NCBI RefSeq assembly: GCF_014647755.1
Contig: NZ_BMPU01000001.1
Coordinates: 496,001-560,000, forward strand
Direction of reading: 5' to 3'
DNA from: Porphyromonas pasteri
GTDB lineage: Bacteria; Bacteroidota; Bacteroidia; Bacteroidales; Porphyromonadaceae
DNA length: 64,000 bases
Shown here piece by piece: positions 25,829 to 35,399 of this stretch (the stretch's first letter is position 1; each line of letters begins with the position of its first letter). The translations under genes were made by a program, and so were the position numbers. Under the pieces are notes generated by a model. The model worked only from the letters and a program-made list of their open reading frames with translations. It made no database searches and was not told where the DNA came from.

Positions 25829-26165
25829 GCAAAAAGCCCGCAGGAAACCGCCTGCAAGCTTATATAATACCCTCTAATATAGCCCTATGTCAACATACTC
25901 TCCACGACCTTCCCATAGCCTACCCATTCAGGGGTAACTGCGCTACGTATAGCCTTGGAAGGCTGGTGCTGCTTCGCAGACCGACCGCACGCTCTATCCG
26001 ATCTCCGCTGACGGCATCCAGGTGCTCCCCAACTACCTCACCCCACACGGGCGATCCATATAGAAGGCTTCCCTTGAGCTCCCACTGTGGAGCTCGAGGG
26101 CAAGCGGTTCTATATCATCTTCTTGCATGTCGATGTGTGGTTGCCTATGGAAGGGAGTGGTATGA

Positions 26166-26265
26166 ACCTATATTGGTCATCGGGCTGACCTATATAGGTT
26201 GCCTTTCCGAGCAATATAGGTCACGACGCGAACCTATATAGGTTGACTCAGCGACCAATATAGGT
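26166..26265. repeat. 22-bp periodic ACCTATAT array, 5 units
   Basis: Cores start at 26166, 26188, 26210, 26232 and 26254, exactly 22 bp apart. They read ACCTATATTGGT, ACCTATATAGGT, AGCAATATAGGT, ACCTATATAGGT and ACCAATATAGGT. It is one of two arrays in the divergent region between parE and tRNA-Lys (25789-26637). The stretch 25850-26160 holds no gene I can support. Confidence 0.9.
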
Positions 26266-26337
26266 CGGTAGCACCTCTCCTTTCTCGTATATGCCATACA
26301 GGGTAAGACTGCCCTCTCTTAGTGAAGCGGGATCCAA

Positions 26338-26462
26338 ACGACTACTGGTCTGTATGCGAAACAACTATTCGTTTGGGGGGCAAACTACTATTGGTTCACT
26401 ATCCAAACTACTATTGGTTCGAGCGCGGAGCACTACTGATTTGAGTGCGAACAACTATTGCT
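26338..26462. repeat. 22/23-bp periodic ACTATTGG array, 6 units
   Basis: Cores start at 26338, 26361, 26384, 26407, 26429 and 26451 (steps 23, 23, 23, 22, 22). They include ACGACTACTGGT, ACAACTATTCGT, ACTACTATTGGT (twice) and degenerate copies. It is 72 bp from the preceding array of a different core type. Confidence 0.85.
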
Positions 26463-26556
26463 CTATGCTTGACATCTCTATTGCTTCGCGTCTTGGTCTT
26501 GAAAAAGTAAGGCTTGCGCCTTGGTGTGGGAGCGCTACACACCCACGGCATAGATA

Positions 26557-26587
26557 TTGGATGTATCACCGATATTGCTTACCTTTG
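26557..26587 (+). promoter_or_regulatory. Promoter of tRNA-Lys
   Basis: TTG (26557-26559), 20 nt, TACCTTTG (26580-26587): Bacteroidetes-type promoter with a start expected about 43 nt before the tRNA. Confidence 0.75.
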
Positions 26588-26637
26588 CAGCGCTTTAGAG
26601 TGCCTCCTGCAATATGGACACGCTAAAAGCTTAGGTA

Positions 26638-26710
26638 GAATCAGTAGCTCAGTCGGTAGAGCACATCCCTTTTAAGGATGGGGTCCTGGGTTCGAACCCC
26701 AGCTGATTCA
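26638..26710 (+). tRNA. tRNA-Lys(TTT)
   Basis: A 73-nt cloverleaf: acceptor GAATCAG/CTGATTC, D-stem GCTC/GAGC, anticodon arm CATCC CTTTTAA GGATG (anticodon TTT), T-arm CTGGG TTCGAAC CCCAG, discriminator A. Confidence 0.95.
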
Positions 26711-26712
26711 CG

Positions 26713-26746
26713 GTGGGGATGTCGCAAGGCATCCCCACACTCTTTT
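26713..26746 (+). terminator. Terminator of tRNA-Lys
   Basis: GTGGGGATG and CATCCCCAC form the stem (26714-26738), followed by ACTCTTTT. Confidence 0.8.
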
Positions 26747-26749
26747 ATA

Positions 26750-26799
26750 AAGCATGCGCCCCGCAAGACCTCTGTATAGGTCTTGCGGGGCGCATGCTT
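26750..26799. terminator. Long perfect hairpin after the PNPOx-like gene
   Basis: A 22-bp perfect stem (AAGCATGCGCCCCGCAAGAC plus two more pairs) with a 6-nt loop. It lies in a convergent region and probably ends the minus-strand gene at 26816. Confidence 0.8.
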
Positions 26800-26815
26800 C
26801 ATCGGAGAGAGAATA

Positions 26816-27331
26816 TCAGTCTCCGGCATGTAAAGCTCCTGTCTGTGGGACGTACTTACGCTTACCACTATACTCCGTAATGTCAATACGAATGATCTCC
26901 GTCCGATGGAAGGACTTCTCTACATATGCCTTTCCCAGCTCCATATCATTAGGCGATAGCTTCTCCAAGAGAAGATGAAGCGCATGCCGGCGCTCCTCCT
27001 CGCTGAGATCAATATGTGCAGTCCCTCGGAGGATGACACTCTCATACTCGGTAGTAAACTTACTCGGAAGGAGATTCACACGCCCGACGATACAGAGGGA
27101 GACCTCAGCATGACCAGCACGTATAGCACGGAGCTTCTTCCCCTCGGGGGCACAGTGGACATAGATGCAGTCTCCACCATCCCAGATATGATTGATGGGG
27201 AAGCCGTAGGGCTTACCCTCTTCATCGATCATCGAGAGGACACAGTACTCGCTCTCACGGAGTAGCTCCAGAGCACGCTCTTCATCAAGCAGGCGATCAC
27301 GACGCCGTACATCAGCATTATTATACTTCAT
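26816..27331 (-). CDS. PNPOx-like flavin protein (Nim-type)
   Basis: About 171 aa from ATG 27331 (MKYNNADVRRRDRLLDEER). CVLSMIDEEGKPYGFPINH, YVHCAPEGKKLRAIRAG and VILRGTAHIDL match the split-barrel pyridoxamine-phosphate-oxidase-like family that includes NimA-like nitroreductases and other FMN- or F420-type proteins. A conserved RRRDR near the N-terminus is typical of the group. The substrate is unknown. A longer frame to 27385 exists, but MMKYNN at 27334/27331 fits the family start. Confidence 0.8.
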   Translation of the reverse strand: MKYNNADVRRRDRLLDEERALELLRESEYCVLSMIDEEGKPYGFPINHIWDGGDCIYVHCAPEGKKLRAIRAGHAEVSLCIVGRVNLLPSKFTTEYESVILRGTAHIDLSEEERRHALHLLLEKLSPNDMELGKAYVEKSFHRTEIIRIDITEYSGKRKYVPQTGALHAGD

Positions 27332-27415
27332 CATCAGATATATAGTTGGGTACAGATTATAGAGACGACTGGAGAGTGGAGGCACCCTACTCTACCCTCT
27401 CAGATTTGCGAAAAA

Positions 27416-30400
27416 CTATCTCGACAGTATCAGCTTCCCTTCATTCTCCAAGAGCAAACCTCTCTGTAGCAATTGCTCAAGAGCGTAGGAGAAGGCAGCA
27501 TCAACATTAGCTCCACGGCGAGAGAATCCCATGCGCTTCGCAGCAATAAGGGTCGCTGCATCAGGGGCGATCGACACATTCTGCTTCACCACTTCGAGGA
27601 GGACCTCCATCAGTTCGACCGAAGGGATCTCTTCTATTGAACGCTTTGCGATCGCAGTATTGGGGCGGTAGCCCTTCCACTGCTCACCATCTTTCTGTGT
27701 AAGCCAAAGAGTCCGACCATCACGGTCAGAGACAGTGAAGAACATGGGCAGTAGGGCATCCACGATCCCCGTAATCGTCGAGCTCACTCGCGCAAAAGAC
27801 TTGAAGGCCGCCACACGCTTTGAGAGGAGCGAATAGGTAATAGGCTGCTCTCTGGCTACGACCTCACGGACGAAGTCCTCCAGCGAAGTGCTGGTGTAGC
27901 TATCAGTAGCGGGGTACTCCAGCGCCTCAGAAGAGCTTATCGGCTCAGCGATCAGATCTGCCTCAGTGATAGCGAAGGGAGAAGATACAGCTGTAGACTG
28001 CGGCTTCAGAGGGCGCTCTGGGAGCGACTTCAGTCGGGCAAGGATGCGCTCTATGACGAGGTCAGGCTGGCGGAACCAGTCCGGACTCCATACACGCATC
28101 ACCTCCCAGTCGAGGCTCCCGAGTACGCTCGGCTGCACGACCTCACGATCTCGAGTCGTCTGAGTACGTCGGTAGGCTTCTCCATCGATCAAGATCCCTA
28201 AGCGATAGCAATCTGGTGCACTGGGCAAGGCTACAGCAAGGTTGACCTTGAAGTTCGAGCGTCCCAGCTGAGTCATCGCAGGATAGCCAGCCTTCTGTAA
28301 GCGATTAGCTATCTGCTCGGCGATGATGCGGTCGGCAGAGTCCATATCTGGCTGAGGGCGACGTACGAGCGTCTGTCGCTCAGCATACTCAAGGAAGTGC
28401 TTCAAGCCCTCTACGCCCTTAGCCTTCGTGCGGCGCAGATCGATCTGATCACTGGTCATCGTCGAGAAGACCAGCATTTCACAGCGAGCGCGACTGACGG
28501 CTACATTGAGGCGACGCTCACCCCCTGCCTTATTCAACGGGCCAAAGTTCATACTGACCTGCCCCGTAGCATCTGCACCATAGCCGATAGAGAAGAGGAT
28601 GACATCACGCTCATCACCCTGCACATTCTCAAGGTTCTTGATGAAGATAGGCTCATAGAGCTGGTCGGCCAACTCTTGTAGCAAGGTATCACGAGTCATA
28701 CGCTCGGTCAGCGTATCTTCAATAAGATTCTGCTGTGCGGCACTGAAAGCCACTATACCCATACTCTCCCCTCTCAAGCTATCATCACGCAGACGACGGC
28801 ATACCTCATGGACGATCGCCTCAGCTTCGGCCTTATTCTGTCGGGTCTTCCCCTTGTCATAGGTCCCCTTAATGTGAATGAATCGCACCTTCGTCGCTTG
28901 ATCATCCACAGAGGGGAAGGTAATGAGCTCCCCATCATAGTACTCATGGTTACTGAAGGCGATAAGGCTCTCGTGGCGGGAGCGGTAGTGCCAATTCAGC
29001 TGTAGCGAAGGTAGACTGAGAGCCTGGCAGTCCTGCAGGATGCTCTCCAAGTCATCGATGCTCTCCTCCTCTTCCTCGACGGAGTTCGTACTGAAGAAAC
29101 TCGTTGGAGGCATCTGCTTGGGGTCTCCTACCACGATGAGGGCATTCCCTCGAGCTATAGCTCCTACAGCTTCACTGGTCGGCATCTGAGAGGCTTCGTC
29201 AAAGACCACTAAGTCGAACTTCTCCGCCCCTAAGTCTATATACTGTGCCACCGACATTGGGCTCATCAGCATACAAGGGCAGAGGCGCGGTAGAAGGTTA
29301 GGGATATCATCCAGCAGCTGGCGAATTGAAGTACCTCGCCCTCCATTGGCTATATTACGATTGAGGCGCCCGATCTCCGAGCTATTATCTATGTCCTCGT
29401 AGACATGGGGAAGCTGATTGGACAAGCGAGCATAGAGCATCTTCTTCGACAGCTCTTGGAACTCTGCAGTCAACTCCTTGTAGCGCTGCACCTGCTGGTC
29501 AAAAAGCTCACCCTCAAACGTGCAAAGGAGCTCGCTCCGAGCTATCTTCTGCTCGGCTAAGGCGCGATAAAGTCCCTTAAAGAAGGCTTGCATAAGCTGC
29601 GCTGCATCTACTCGCTTCGCCTCCACTTCGCGAATGACGATATCAAGGCTCTGCGAAGAAAGTTCGCCTCGCAACTGTATCCAGCTATACCACTTCCCGA
29701 CCAGCCCCTGATGAGTCTGCCAGCGAGAGAAGCACGAAGAAAGCGCCACAGAGAAGGAGCGATCGGAAGGGAACTGATACGACACCCAGGGCTCTGCCTC
29801 CTTTATATACTGCGACCACTCACCGGAGAGAGCATCGAGCCCTCGGAGCTGATGCTTTAGCTCTTCAGTGAAAGCAGGCTTAATGGACTCTCGGGTAGCG
29901 GAGACTGAGAGCTGTAGCCCCTCAGCAAAAGCCGCTACAGCCTTCACCAAACGAGGGAGGTAATCCAAGAGGCTTCCCAGCTCCGTAGTAGAGAGGCTAC
30001 GTCCCAAAAGCTGGTGTATCCCTCCGCTCTCTCCCGCACAGTGCTTAACTTCCTTCTGATACTCAAGCACACGCTCCAGATACCCTGCTACTGTCTGAGC
30101 TTGTAGCTTCTCACTGTAGAAGCGCATCTTCTTGAGGTAGCTACGAGAGGCAAAGAAGCGAGGTAAGAACCAAGAGTCTTCAATTGCCTTCCACTCCTGC
30201 AGGAGGCTCAGTGCATCTATCTCTAAGAACTCCTCCCGGCAGTCAGCCGTGAGCGTGGCACGGAGTTCATCACGATGCTTCATATGCTCCCAGATCGAGC
30301 GCAACTGGGCTCCCTGATGCTCATCAAATGCAATAGCGGCGACAGATGAGTGCATCAGTGGAGAGGCTGAGATCTCTGAGAGGAGGTCTATACCAAGACG

Positions 30401-33112
30401 TAGACTTTGCTCACTATCCTCCAGATCTGCGCCAAAGATCTCCGTAAGGAGAATATGCGCACGCTGTATGCGTCCTGTAAGAGTCACACCTTCGTCAAGG
30501 AGACGTGCTAAGGTCTGCGGCTCTTGGATGCAGGCAAGTGTGGGCCATAGTCCGACCAGCGGATGCTCCGAGGGCTGCCCTACGACATTGAGTACTGCGG
30601 GCAGTTTGCTACCGAGTAGCTCTTCGCAGTGCGTGATAAATTCCCCATCAAGATGTGCCAGCTGCTCGTTCAATGCGACCTCAAGAGGCTCTACCTCATA
30701 CGACTCATATCGCGATATACATTCGTAGAGGGAGAGCTTGGCTCCCTCGCGATCCTCATGAAGACTCTCCATATACTGGATCAGCAGCGTACGACGCTCG
30801 TAGAGCTTCTGGGCTATGGAGTCATATTCCTCTGGCTCTCGGATCTTCGCCGCATGTAGAGCTTTATCCAGCTGCTCCAAGACATGCTTCTTTGTCACCT
30901 TGTTGGAGTGAAGCTCAAGGCAGAAGGGATCAAGACCGATCTTCTCAAGTCGGCTCTGCACCACGCTGAGAGCAGCCATCTTCTCTGCGACGAAGAGCAC
31001 TCGCCGCCCCTGGTAAAGTGCGTTGGCGATGAGGTTCGTGATCGTCTGTGACTTCCCCGTACCCGGAGGACCATAGAGTATGAAGGAGGAGCCACGCCCG
31101 GCCTCCAAGACAGCAGATAGCTGTGACGAGTCTACGGGGACAGGTAGAGCAATGCTCCCAGGAGTCAGATGCTTATCCTCCTCTGCCAAGTTCGTCTGCA
31201 GAGGCTGAGGTTGCCACTGGAGCGAACCACTGACGAGGCTGGCGACGACAGGATGCGAGAGAAGCTCCTCGCGATGATTATGAATATCGTGCCACATCAG
31301 GTACTTATTGAAGGAGAATGCCCCAAGGACACACTCCTCCTCGACATCCCACTTACTCTGCTCTCGGAGAGCGTCTCGGACTTGCGCAAAGATGAGAGGC
31401 ACATCGACACCATGCTCATCACGGGGAAGGGGATCAATCCCCTTGATGCGTATGCCGTAGGTCTGGCGGATATATTCGATGAGGGTGATATTGAGTGAGA
31501 TCTCCTCATCTCGCTTGCGGATATAGTAGCGCCCACGCTTGTAGATGAGATCCACGGGTAGGAGAAGAAGTGGAGCATAGCGTGCTCGAGGGCTATTCTT
31601 CTTCTCATACCAGCGAAGGAGACCAATCGCCAGATAGAGCGGATTAGCCCCCGTCTCTTCCCTCGTGGTACGAGCATGACGATAGATATTCTTGAGGATC
31701 AACTGTGTCTCATCCTCAGCGTAGTAGGTATGTAAGAGCTTCTGTCTCGTGATATCATTTAGGATAAGCGGCTCCAGAGAGCTAATCATACTGGAGCGAA
31801 GTAAGCGCTCTTCTCTATCTACTCGTACGACTCCCTCAGGAATAGGATGGATGCAGTACTCCGTATTCTCCTGCAAGTAGTCCTCTATGGAAGCGACATC
31901 GAAGGAGATGAACTGTATGGCACGGCTACGGACAGAGAGATTGAGGAAATTGTTGCGCAGAGAGAAGTCCAAGAGCTTTCGCTCCCAGATATCAAGCTTA
32001 TTGACCTCCGTCTTATCGTCATAGGCACGATCCAAATCATATCGAGTGCGATGGGTAGCCTCGATGGCACAGGCCGTATGCTTAGGAGCTTCCTCTGGAG
32101 CCAACTTCCACTTACCACCCTCACTGAGGCGGGTTGGTAGCGAGATAATACCCTCCAAGCGACAGCGAGCTAGGTCAATGAACATCTGAAACTCATTATC
32201 CCTCTTGAGATGCTGCCGAGCGATCTCCTGTGCATGCTCAAAGGAAGCATAGTCCTTAGTAAGCTCCGTACACTCAAGTACAAGCATCTCGGAGATCCCC
32301 TCAGAGCATGCCTTCTCTAAGAAAGATGCATCATCACAGATGCTCTGACGGTAGCACACTTCGCTGAGCCACACACCGAGGAAGGCATGCCCACGCATGA
32401 TCACTACCCCACTATTGATCCCAACCGCCTCCAGCACAGAGGCCATCAAGAGGGTCAGCTCAATACAGTTCCCCTGATGACTCTCAAGGACCTGATCTGC
32501 GAGCGTGATGCGCTGCCCGATAGCCTCATAGCTGGCCGGTACTGCGCGGTAGATAATCCCCTCTTGATGGAGTGCAGCAAAGATGGCACTAACTTGCTCA
32601 ACGACCGTATTGGGGTCTCCATCTTGATACTCAACAAAGGCACTTGCCCCTGTCATCTGCTTGAGGAGAGCTGATGCCTTGACGACCATCCGCCCTACAG
32701 CAGGCTGATTGGGCACCACAAAAGAGGCCAGACACTGTGGAAGGATCTGCGTCCCCAGCCATTGATCAAATGCCATCAACTCCAGGTCATACTCCCGCGA
32801 AAGCAAGACTTCTTCCCCGCTATAGATCTGTACAGTGAAGGAGGAGATGACGCGCTCTGAGAGCTCAAGCAAAGCATCAGCCTTGGGGAGAACAGCGACA
32901 TCAGAGATACGTACCGTGCTCCCACGATCAATGCGGCTATATATAGCAGAGCGCTGCTCTTGGACAAAGCGCCCCCCAATAGAGACACTGATATCCAGCA
33001 GATCTTCCTCACCGACATTCGCGAGCTCTATACTGCTGCAGACTGGGATATGGTTGTGTAGGAGTGCGTAATTGACATTCTTGATATAGTCAATATGTAG
33101 CTCTATCATCAT
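27416..33112 (-). CDS. Giant DUF4011 SF1 helicase with Vsr-like nuclease and DUF3320
   Basis: 1898 aa. N-terminal beta region, then a transglutaminase/cysteine-protease-like segment (about 140-260: SHQGNCIEL with Cys216, RGHAFLGVW with His242). DUF4011 follows (from about 378, ERKLLDFSLRNNFLNL). SF1 helicase: Walker A YGPPGTGKSQTITNLI (about 680), VFDEASQMPTSEA (about 1301), later GDERDVILFS and NVAVSRAR. A restriction-endonuclease-like domain (about 1594-1700, RLGILIDGEAYRRTQ) and DUF3320 (about 1750-1898) end the protein. This matches the single-gene antiphage architecture DUF4011-helicase-Vsr (Hhe, as I recall). A defence role is inferred; the gene lies outside the main island. A 22-bp repeat array lies upstream. 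Confidence 0.88.
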   Translation of the reverse strand: MMIELHIDYIKNVNYALLHNHIPVCSSIELANVGEEDLLDISVSIGGRFVQEQRSAIYSRIDRGSTVRISDVAVLPKADALLELSERVISSFTVQIYSGEEVLLSREYDLELMAFDQWLGTQILPQCLASFVVPNQPAVGRMVVKASALLKQMTGASAFVEYQDGDPNTVVEQVSAIFAALHQEGIIYRAVPASYEAIGQRITLADQVLESHQGNCIELTLLMASVLEAVGINSGVVIMRGHAFLGVWLSEVCYRQSICDDASFLEKACSEGISEMLVLECTELTKDYASFEHAQEIARQHLKRDNEFQMFIDLARCRLEGIISLPTRLSEGGKWKLAPEEAPKHTACAIEATHRTRYDLDRAYDDKTEVNKLDIWERKLLDFSLRNNFLNLSVRSRAIQFISFDVASIEDYLQENTEYCIHPIPEGVVRVDREERLLRSSMISSLEPLILNDITRQKLLHTYYAEDETQLILKNIYRHARTTREETGANPLYLAIGLLRWYEKKNSPRARYAPLLLLPVDLIYKRGRYYIRKRDEEISLNITLIEYIRQTYGIRIKGIDPLPRDEHGVDVPLIFAQVRDALREQSKWDVEEECVLGAFSFNKYLMWHDIHNHREELLSHPVVASLVSGSLQWQPQPLQTNLAEEDKHLTPGSIALPVPVDSSQLSAVLEAGRGSSFILYGPPGTGKSQTITNLIANALYQGRRVLFVAEKMAALSVVQSRLEKIGLDPFCLELHSNKVTKKHVLEQLDKALHAAKIREPEEYDSIAQKLYERRTLLIQYMESLHEDREGAKLSLYECISRYESYEVEPLEVALNEQLAHLDGEFITHCEELLGSKLPAVLNVVGQPSEHPLVGLWPTLACIQEPQTLARLLDEGVTLTGRIQRAHILLTEIFGADLEDSEQSLRLGIDLLSEISASPLMHSSVAAIAFDEHQGAQLRSIWEHMKHRDELRATLTADCREEFLEIDALSLLQEWKAIEDSWFLPRFFASRSYLKKMRFYSEKLQAQTVAGYLERVLEYQKEVKHCAGESGGIHQLLGRSLSTTELGSLLDYLPRLVKAVAAFAEGLQLSVSATRESIKPAFTEELKHQLRGLDALSGEWSQYIKEAEPWVSYQFPSDRSFSVALSSCFSRWQTHQGLVGKWYSWIQLRGELSSQSLDIVIREVEAKRVDAAQLMQAFFKGLYRALAEQKIARSELLCTFEGELFDQQVQRYKELTAEFQELSKKMLYARLSNQLPHVYEDIDNSSEIGRLNRNIANGGRGTSIRQLLDDIPNLLPRLCPCMLMSPMSVAQYIDLGAEKFDLVVFDEASQMPTSEAVGAIARGNALIVVGDPKQMPPTSFFSTNSVEEEEESIDDLESILQDCQALSLPSLQLNWHYRSRHESLIAFSNHEYYDGELITFPSVDDQATKVRFIHIKGTYDKGKTRQNKAEAEAIVHEVCRRLRDDSLRGESMGIVAFSAAQQNLIEDTLTERMTRDTLLQELADQLYEPIFIKNLENVQGDERDVILFSIGYGADATGQVSMNFGPLNKAGGERRLNVAVSRARCEMLVFSTMTSDQIDLRRTKAKGVEGLKHFLEYAERQTLVRRPQPDMDSADRIIAEQIANRLQKAGYPAMTQLGRSNFKVNLAVALPSAPDCYRLGILIDGEAYRRTQTTRDREVVQPSVLGSLDWEVMRVWSPDWFRQPDLVIERILARLKSLPERPLKPQSTAVSSPFAITEADLIAEPISSSEALEYPATDSYTSTSLEDFVREVVAREQPITYSLLSKRVAAFKSFARVSSTITGIVDALLPMFFTVSDRDGRTLWLTQKDGEQWKGYRPNTAIAKRSIEEIPSVELMEVLLEVVKQNVSIAPDAATLIAAKRMGFSRRGANVDAAFSYALEQLLQRGLLLENEGKLILSR

Positions 33113-33178
33113 TGTAGGGGTCGTTAGTCAGGTAGATATGGGAAGGCAAAAGATAATGCCTCTCACCGCTATAACACT

Positions 33179-33186
33179 CAAAGGTA
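33179..33186 (-). promoter_or_regulatory. Putative -7 box of the DUF4011 helicase gene
   Basis: TACCTTTG on the minus strand, 66 nt before the start codon. No clear -33 element. Confidence 0.5.
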
Positions 33187-33314
33187 GCTATATTTCAGAA
33201 GGTAGATGCATAGGGGAATCCCCGTCTTTCCTCCAAGAAGAAGCCTTCCCTAAGAAGTGCAGTAGCTGAGAGAAATACCTCAGCAGAAAGCACTACTATG
33301 AAGTCGGGAAAGTA

Positions 33315-33415
33315 ACCAGTACTGGTCCGAGAGGTGACCAGTACTGCTCCACTCGCTGACCAGTACTGGTCGATATACCCAACCAGTACTGCTCACTTCA
33401 GCGACCAGTACTGGT
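33315..33415. repeat. 22-bp periodic ACCAGTACTGGT array, 5 units
   Basis: Cores start at 33315, 33337, 33359, 33382 and 33404 (steps 22, 22, 23, 22). Three are the perfect palindrome ACCAGTACTGGT; the second and fourth read ACCAGTACTGCT. It lies upstream of the DUF4011 helicase gene in 33113-33556, where no gene is seen. The step pattern is identical to that of the array at 46923. Confidence 0.95.
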
Positions 33416-33549
33416 CGCAAAAGGAACTAGCAGAGGGAGGGTCATCGCACTGCATCATACTCCCTATTTATCCATCAGATAATCAGCCAGCTATCTCCAT
33501 AGCCCACTTCATAGCAGCACCTAAGAAAGATACTTTTCCCTACCCTCGA

Positions 33550-33597
33550 AAAAAAGAAGCCTCCCCACCGCTTCATATAAAAGCAGTGGGGAGGCTT
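33550..33597 (-). terminator. Rho-independent terminator of the dehydrogenase operon
   Basis: AAGCCTCCCCAC pairs with GTGGGGAGGCTT (33557-33597) with a short inner extension. On the minus strand it is followed by CTTTTT, so it ends the E1-E2-E3 transcript 42 nt after the lpd stop. Confidence 0.85.
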
Positions 33598-33638
33598 GTC
33601 TTATCAGAGCATAGAGCTACAAAGAGCTCTACGAGAAG

Positions 33639-35360
33639 TTACTTCTTCTTAGCGGGAAGGTGAATAGCCAGACCCAGAGCGTCAGCTATAGCTTCATAGA
33701 GAGCTTCGGAGTAGGTGGGGTGCCCGTAGATCGTAGCGATGACTTCCTCAGCGGTAGCTTCCATCTCCATGATCAGCGAAGCCTGGCTGATCATTTCAGC
33801 AGCCATAGCACCGATGATGTGGATACCAAGGATCTCACCGTACTTATTATCGAGGACAACCTTGACGAAGCCTTCCGTTTCACCAGAAGCGAGTGCACGA
33901 CCGTTAGCTGCGAAGGCGAACTTACCGATGCGGACATCTCCATACTTCTCACGTGCCTGGTCTTCGGTCAGACCGACCATAGCAACCTCGGGGCGCGTAT
34001 AGACTACAGAAGGAGCGGAGAGCATCTTGAGTGCACGTTCGTTGCCCTGCAGAGCGTTCTCAGCAGCGACCTCACCCATACGGAATGCCGTGTGAGCAAG
34101 CATCTTCAGACCGTTGACATCACCAGGAGCATAGATGCCCTTGACGCTGGTCTCCATGAACTTGTCGACCTTGATGCGACCGCGCTCGATTTCGAATTCG
34201 ATCTCACCGACCCCTTCGAGGTCAGGCACACGACCGATAGAGAGCAGAGCCTTTTCAGCTTCGATAGCCGTACCATCCTTGAGGATAGCAGCGAGCTTGC
34301 CCGAGCGGTCTTCGATCTTTTCGATAGCAGCACCAGTCAGGATCTTGATACCACGCTTTTCGAGTTCGCTACGGAGCGTCTTAGAGACTTCCTTATCAAG
34401 AGCAGGGATGATGTAGTCAGCCATCTCGATGATCGTCACCTTCGTACCGAGGGAGACGAGGGCTTCAGCCATTTCGACACCGATGACACCACCGCCGATG
34501 ACGACGAGGCTTTCTGGACGTTCTTCGAGGCTGAGGATATCGTCACTGGTCAGGACTGCAGGATGATCGAGACCAGGGATAGGCAGACGACCTACCTTAG
34601 AGCCACCAGCGAGGATGATCTTGTCAGCCTTGATGATGTCCTTACCATCGACGACGACGTCCTTGTCACGGTTGATCTTACCGACACCGCGGAAGACTTC
34701 GACACCGTTGCTCTTGAGCAGCGAGTAGACACCGCCCGTGAGCTTCTTCACTACGCTGTTCTTGTAAGAGACAAGCTTCTTCATATCGACAGAGAAGCTG
34801 GTGTCAGCGAAGTTGATACCACGAGCTGCAGCCTGTGCTACACCGTCGAGGATCTCAGCGTTGCGGAGGAACGTCTTGGTAGGGATACAGCCCTTGTTGA
34901 GGCAGGTACCACCGAACTCAGCCTTCTCAACGATAGCGACCTTAGCACCGAGCTGTGCAGCACGGATAGCAGCTACGTAGCCAGCAGGGCCACCACCGAT
35001 GACGCAGAGGTGGTAGGAGCCTTCGAGATGTACCAGAGGAAGTGCAGCACCTTCGTGCTTAGGACCTTCCTGCTTTTCAGGTACGATCTCATCCTTGGTG
35101 CGGACGGTCTCAAGGCTTTCGCCAGCTTCACCGATGTAACCAATAACTTCAGCGATGGGTACCGTCTCACCAGCCTGGTGAGTAATCTTGAGGAGCACAC
35201 CCGAAGCTTCAGCTTCGAGCTCCATGCTCGTCTTGTCGGTCATGATTTCGAGGAGGACTTCACCAGCCTGTACGGGGTCTCCCTCGTTCTTGCGCCAGCT
35301 GACGATCTCACCTTCGGTCATATCTAAGCCCGTCTTGGGCATGATGATCTCTGTTGCCAT
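33639..35360 (-). CDS. lpdA: Dihydrolipoyl dehydrogenase (E3) with N-terminal lipoyl domain
   Basis: 573 aa, about 100 longer than usual E3. Residues 1-80 are a lipoyl domain (MPKTGLDMTEGEIVSWRKNE, with the lipoylated Lys43 in MTDKTSMELEA). After a short linker the flavoprotein follows: GGGPAGYVAAIRAAQLG (FAD), GGTCLNKGCIPTKT (redox Cys153 and Cys158), GGGVIGVEMAEALVSLG (NAD) and HPTYSEALYEA near the end (catalytic His). It reoxidises dihydrolipoyl groups of the complex and, here, also supplies the lipoyl arm. Last gene of a four-gene operon. Some bacteria, such as streptococci, also carry lipoyl domains on E3. Confidence 0.96.
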   Translation of the reverse strand: MATEIIMPKTGLDMTEGEIVSWRKNEGDPVQAGEVLLEIMTDKTSMELEAEASGVLLKITHQAGETVPIAEVIGYIGEAGESLETVRTKDEIVPEKQEGPKHEGAALPLVHLEGSYHLCVIGGGPAGYVAAIRAAQLGAKVAIVEKAEFGGTCLNKGCIPTKTFLRNAEILDGVAQAAARGINFADTSFSVDMKKLVSYKNSVVKKLTGGVYSLLKSNGVEVFRGVGKINRDKDVVVDGKDIIKADKIILAGGSKVGRLPIPGLDHPAVLTSDDILSLEERPESLVVIGGGVIGVEMAEALVSLGTKVTIIEMADYIIPALDKEVSKTLRSELEKRGIKILTGAAIEKIEDRSGKLAAILKDGTAIEAEKALLSIGRVPDLEGVGEIEFEIERGRIKVDKFMETSVKGIYAPGDVNGLKMLAHTAFRMGEVAAENALQGNERALKMLSAPSVVYTRPEVAMVGLTEDQAREKYGDVRIGKFAFAANGRALASGETEGFVKVVLDNKYGEILGIHIIGAMAAEMISQASLIMEMEATAEEVIATIYGHPTYSEALYEAIADALGLAIHLPAKKK

Positions 35361-35399
35361 ATCTATTTAGGATCTTCTTTTGTGGTTCGAGTGGTTGAT

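Noticed and set aside
25789-26241. 150-codon frame between parE and the repeat array
   Set aside because: It starts within the parE promoter region and runs into the 22-bp array; composition and residues do not resemble a protein family.
33660-35327. 555-codon open frame on the plus strand opposite lpdA
   Set aside because: It is an antisense shadow of a real, well conserved E3 gene; the protein is a D/T/S-rich, low-complexity sequence with no family motif. Similar antisense frames lie opposite pflB (45610-46503) and the GH3 gene (20471-20998).
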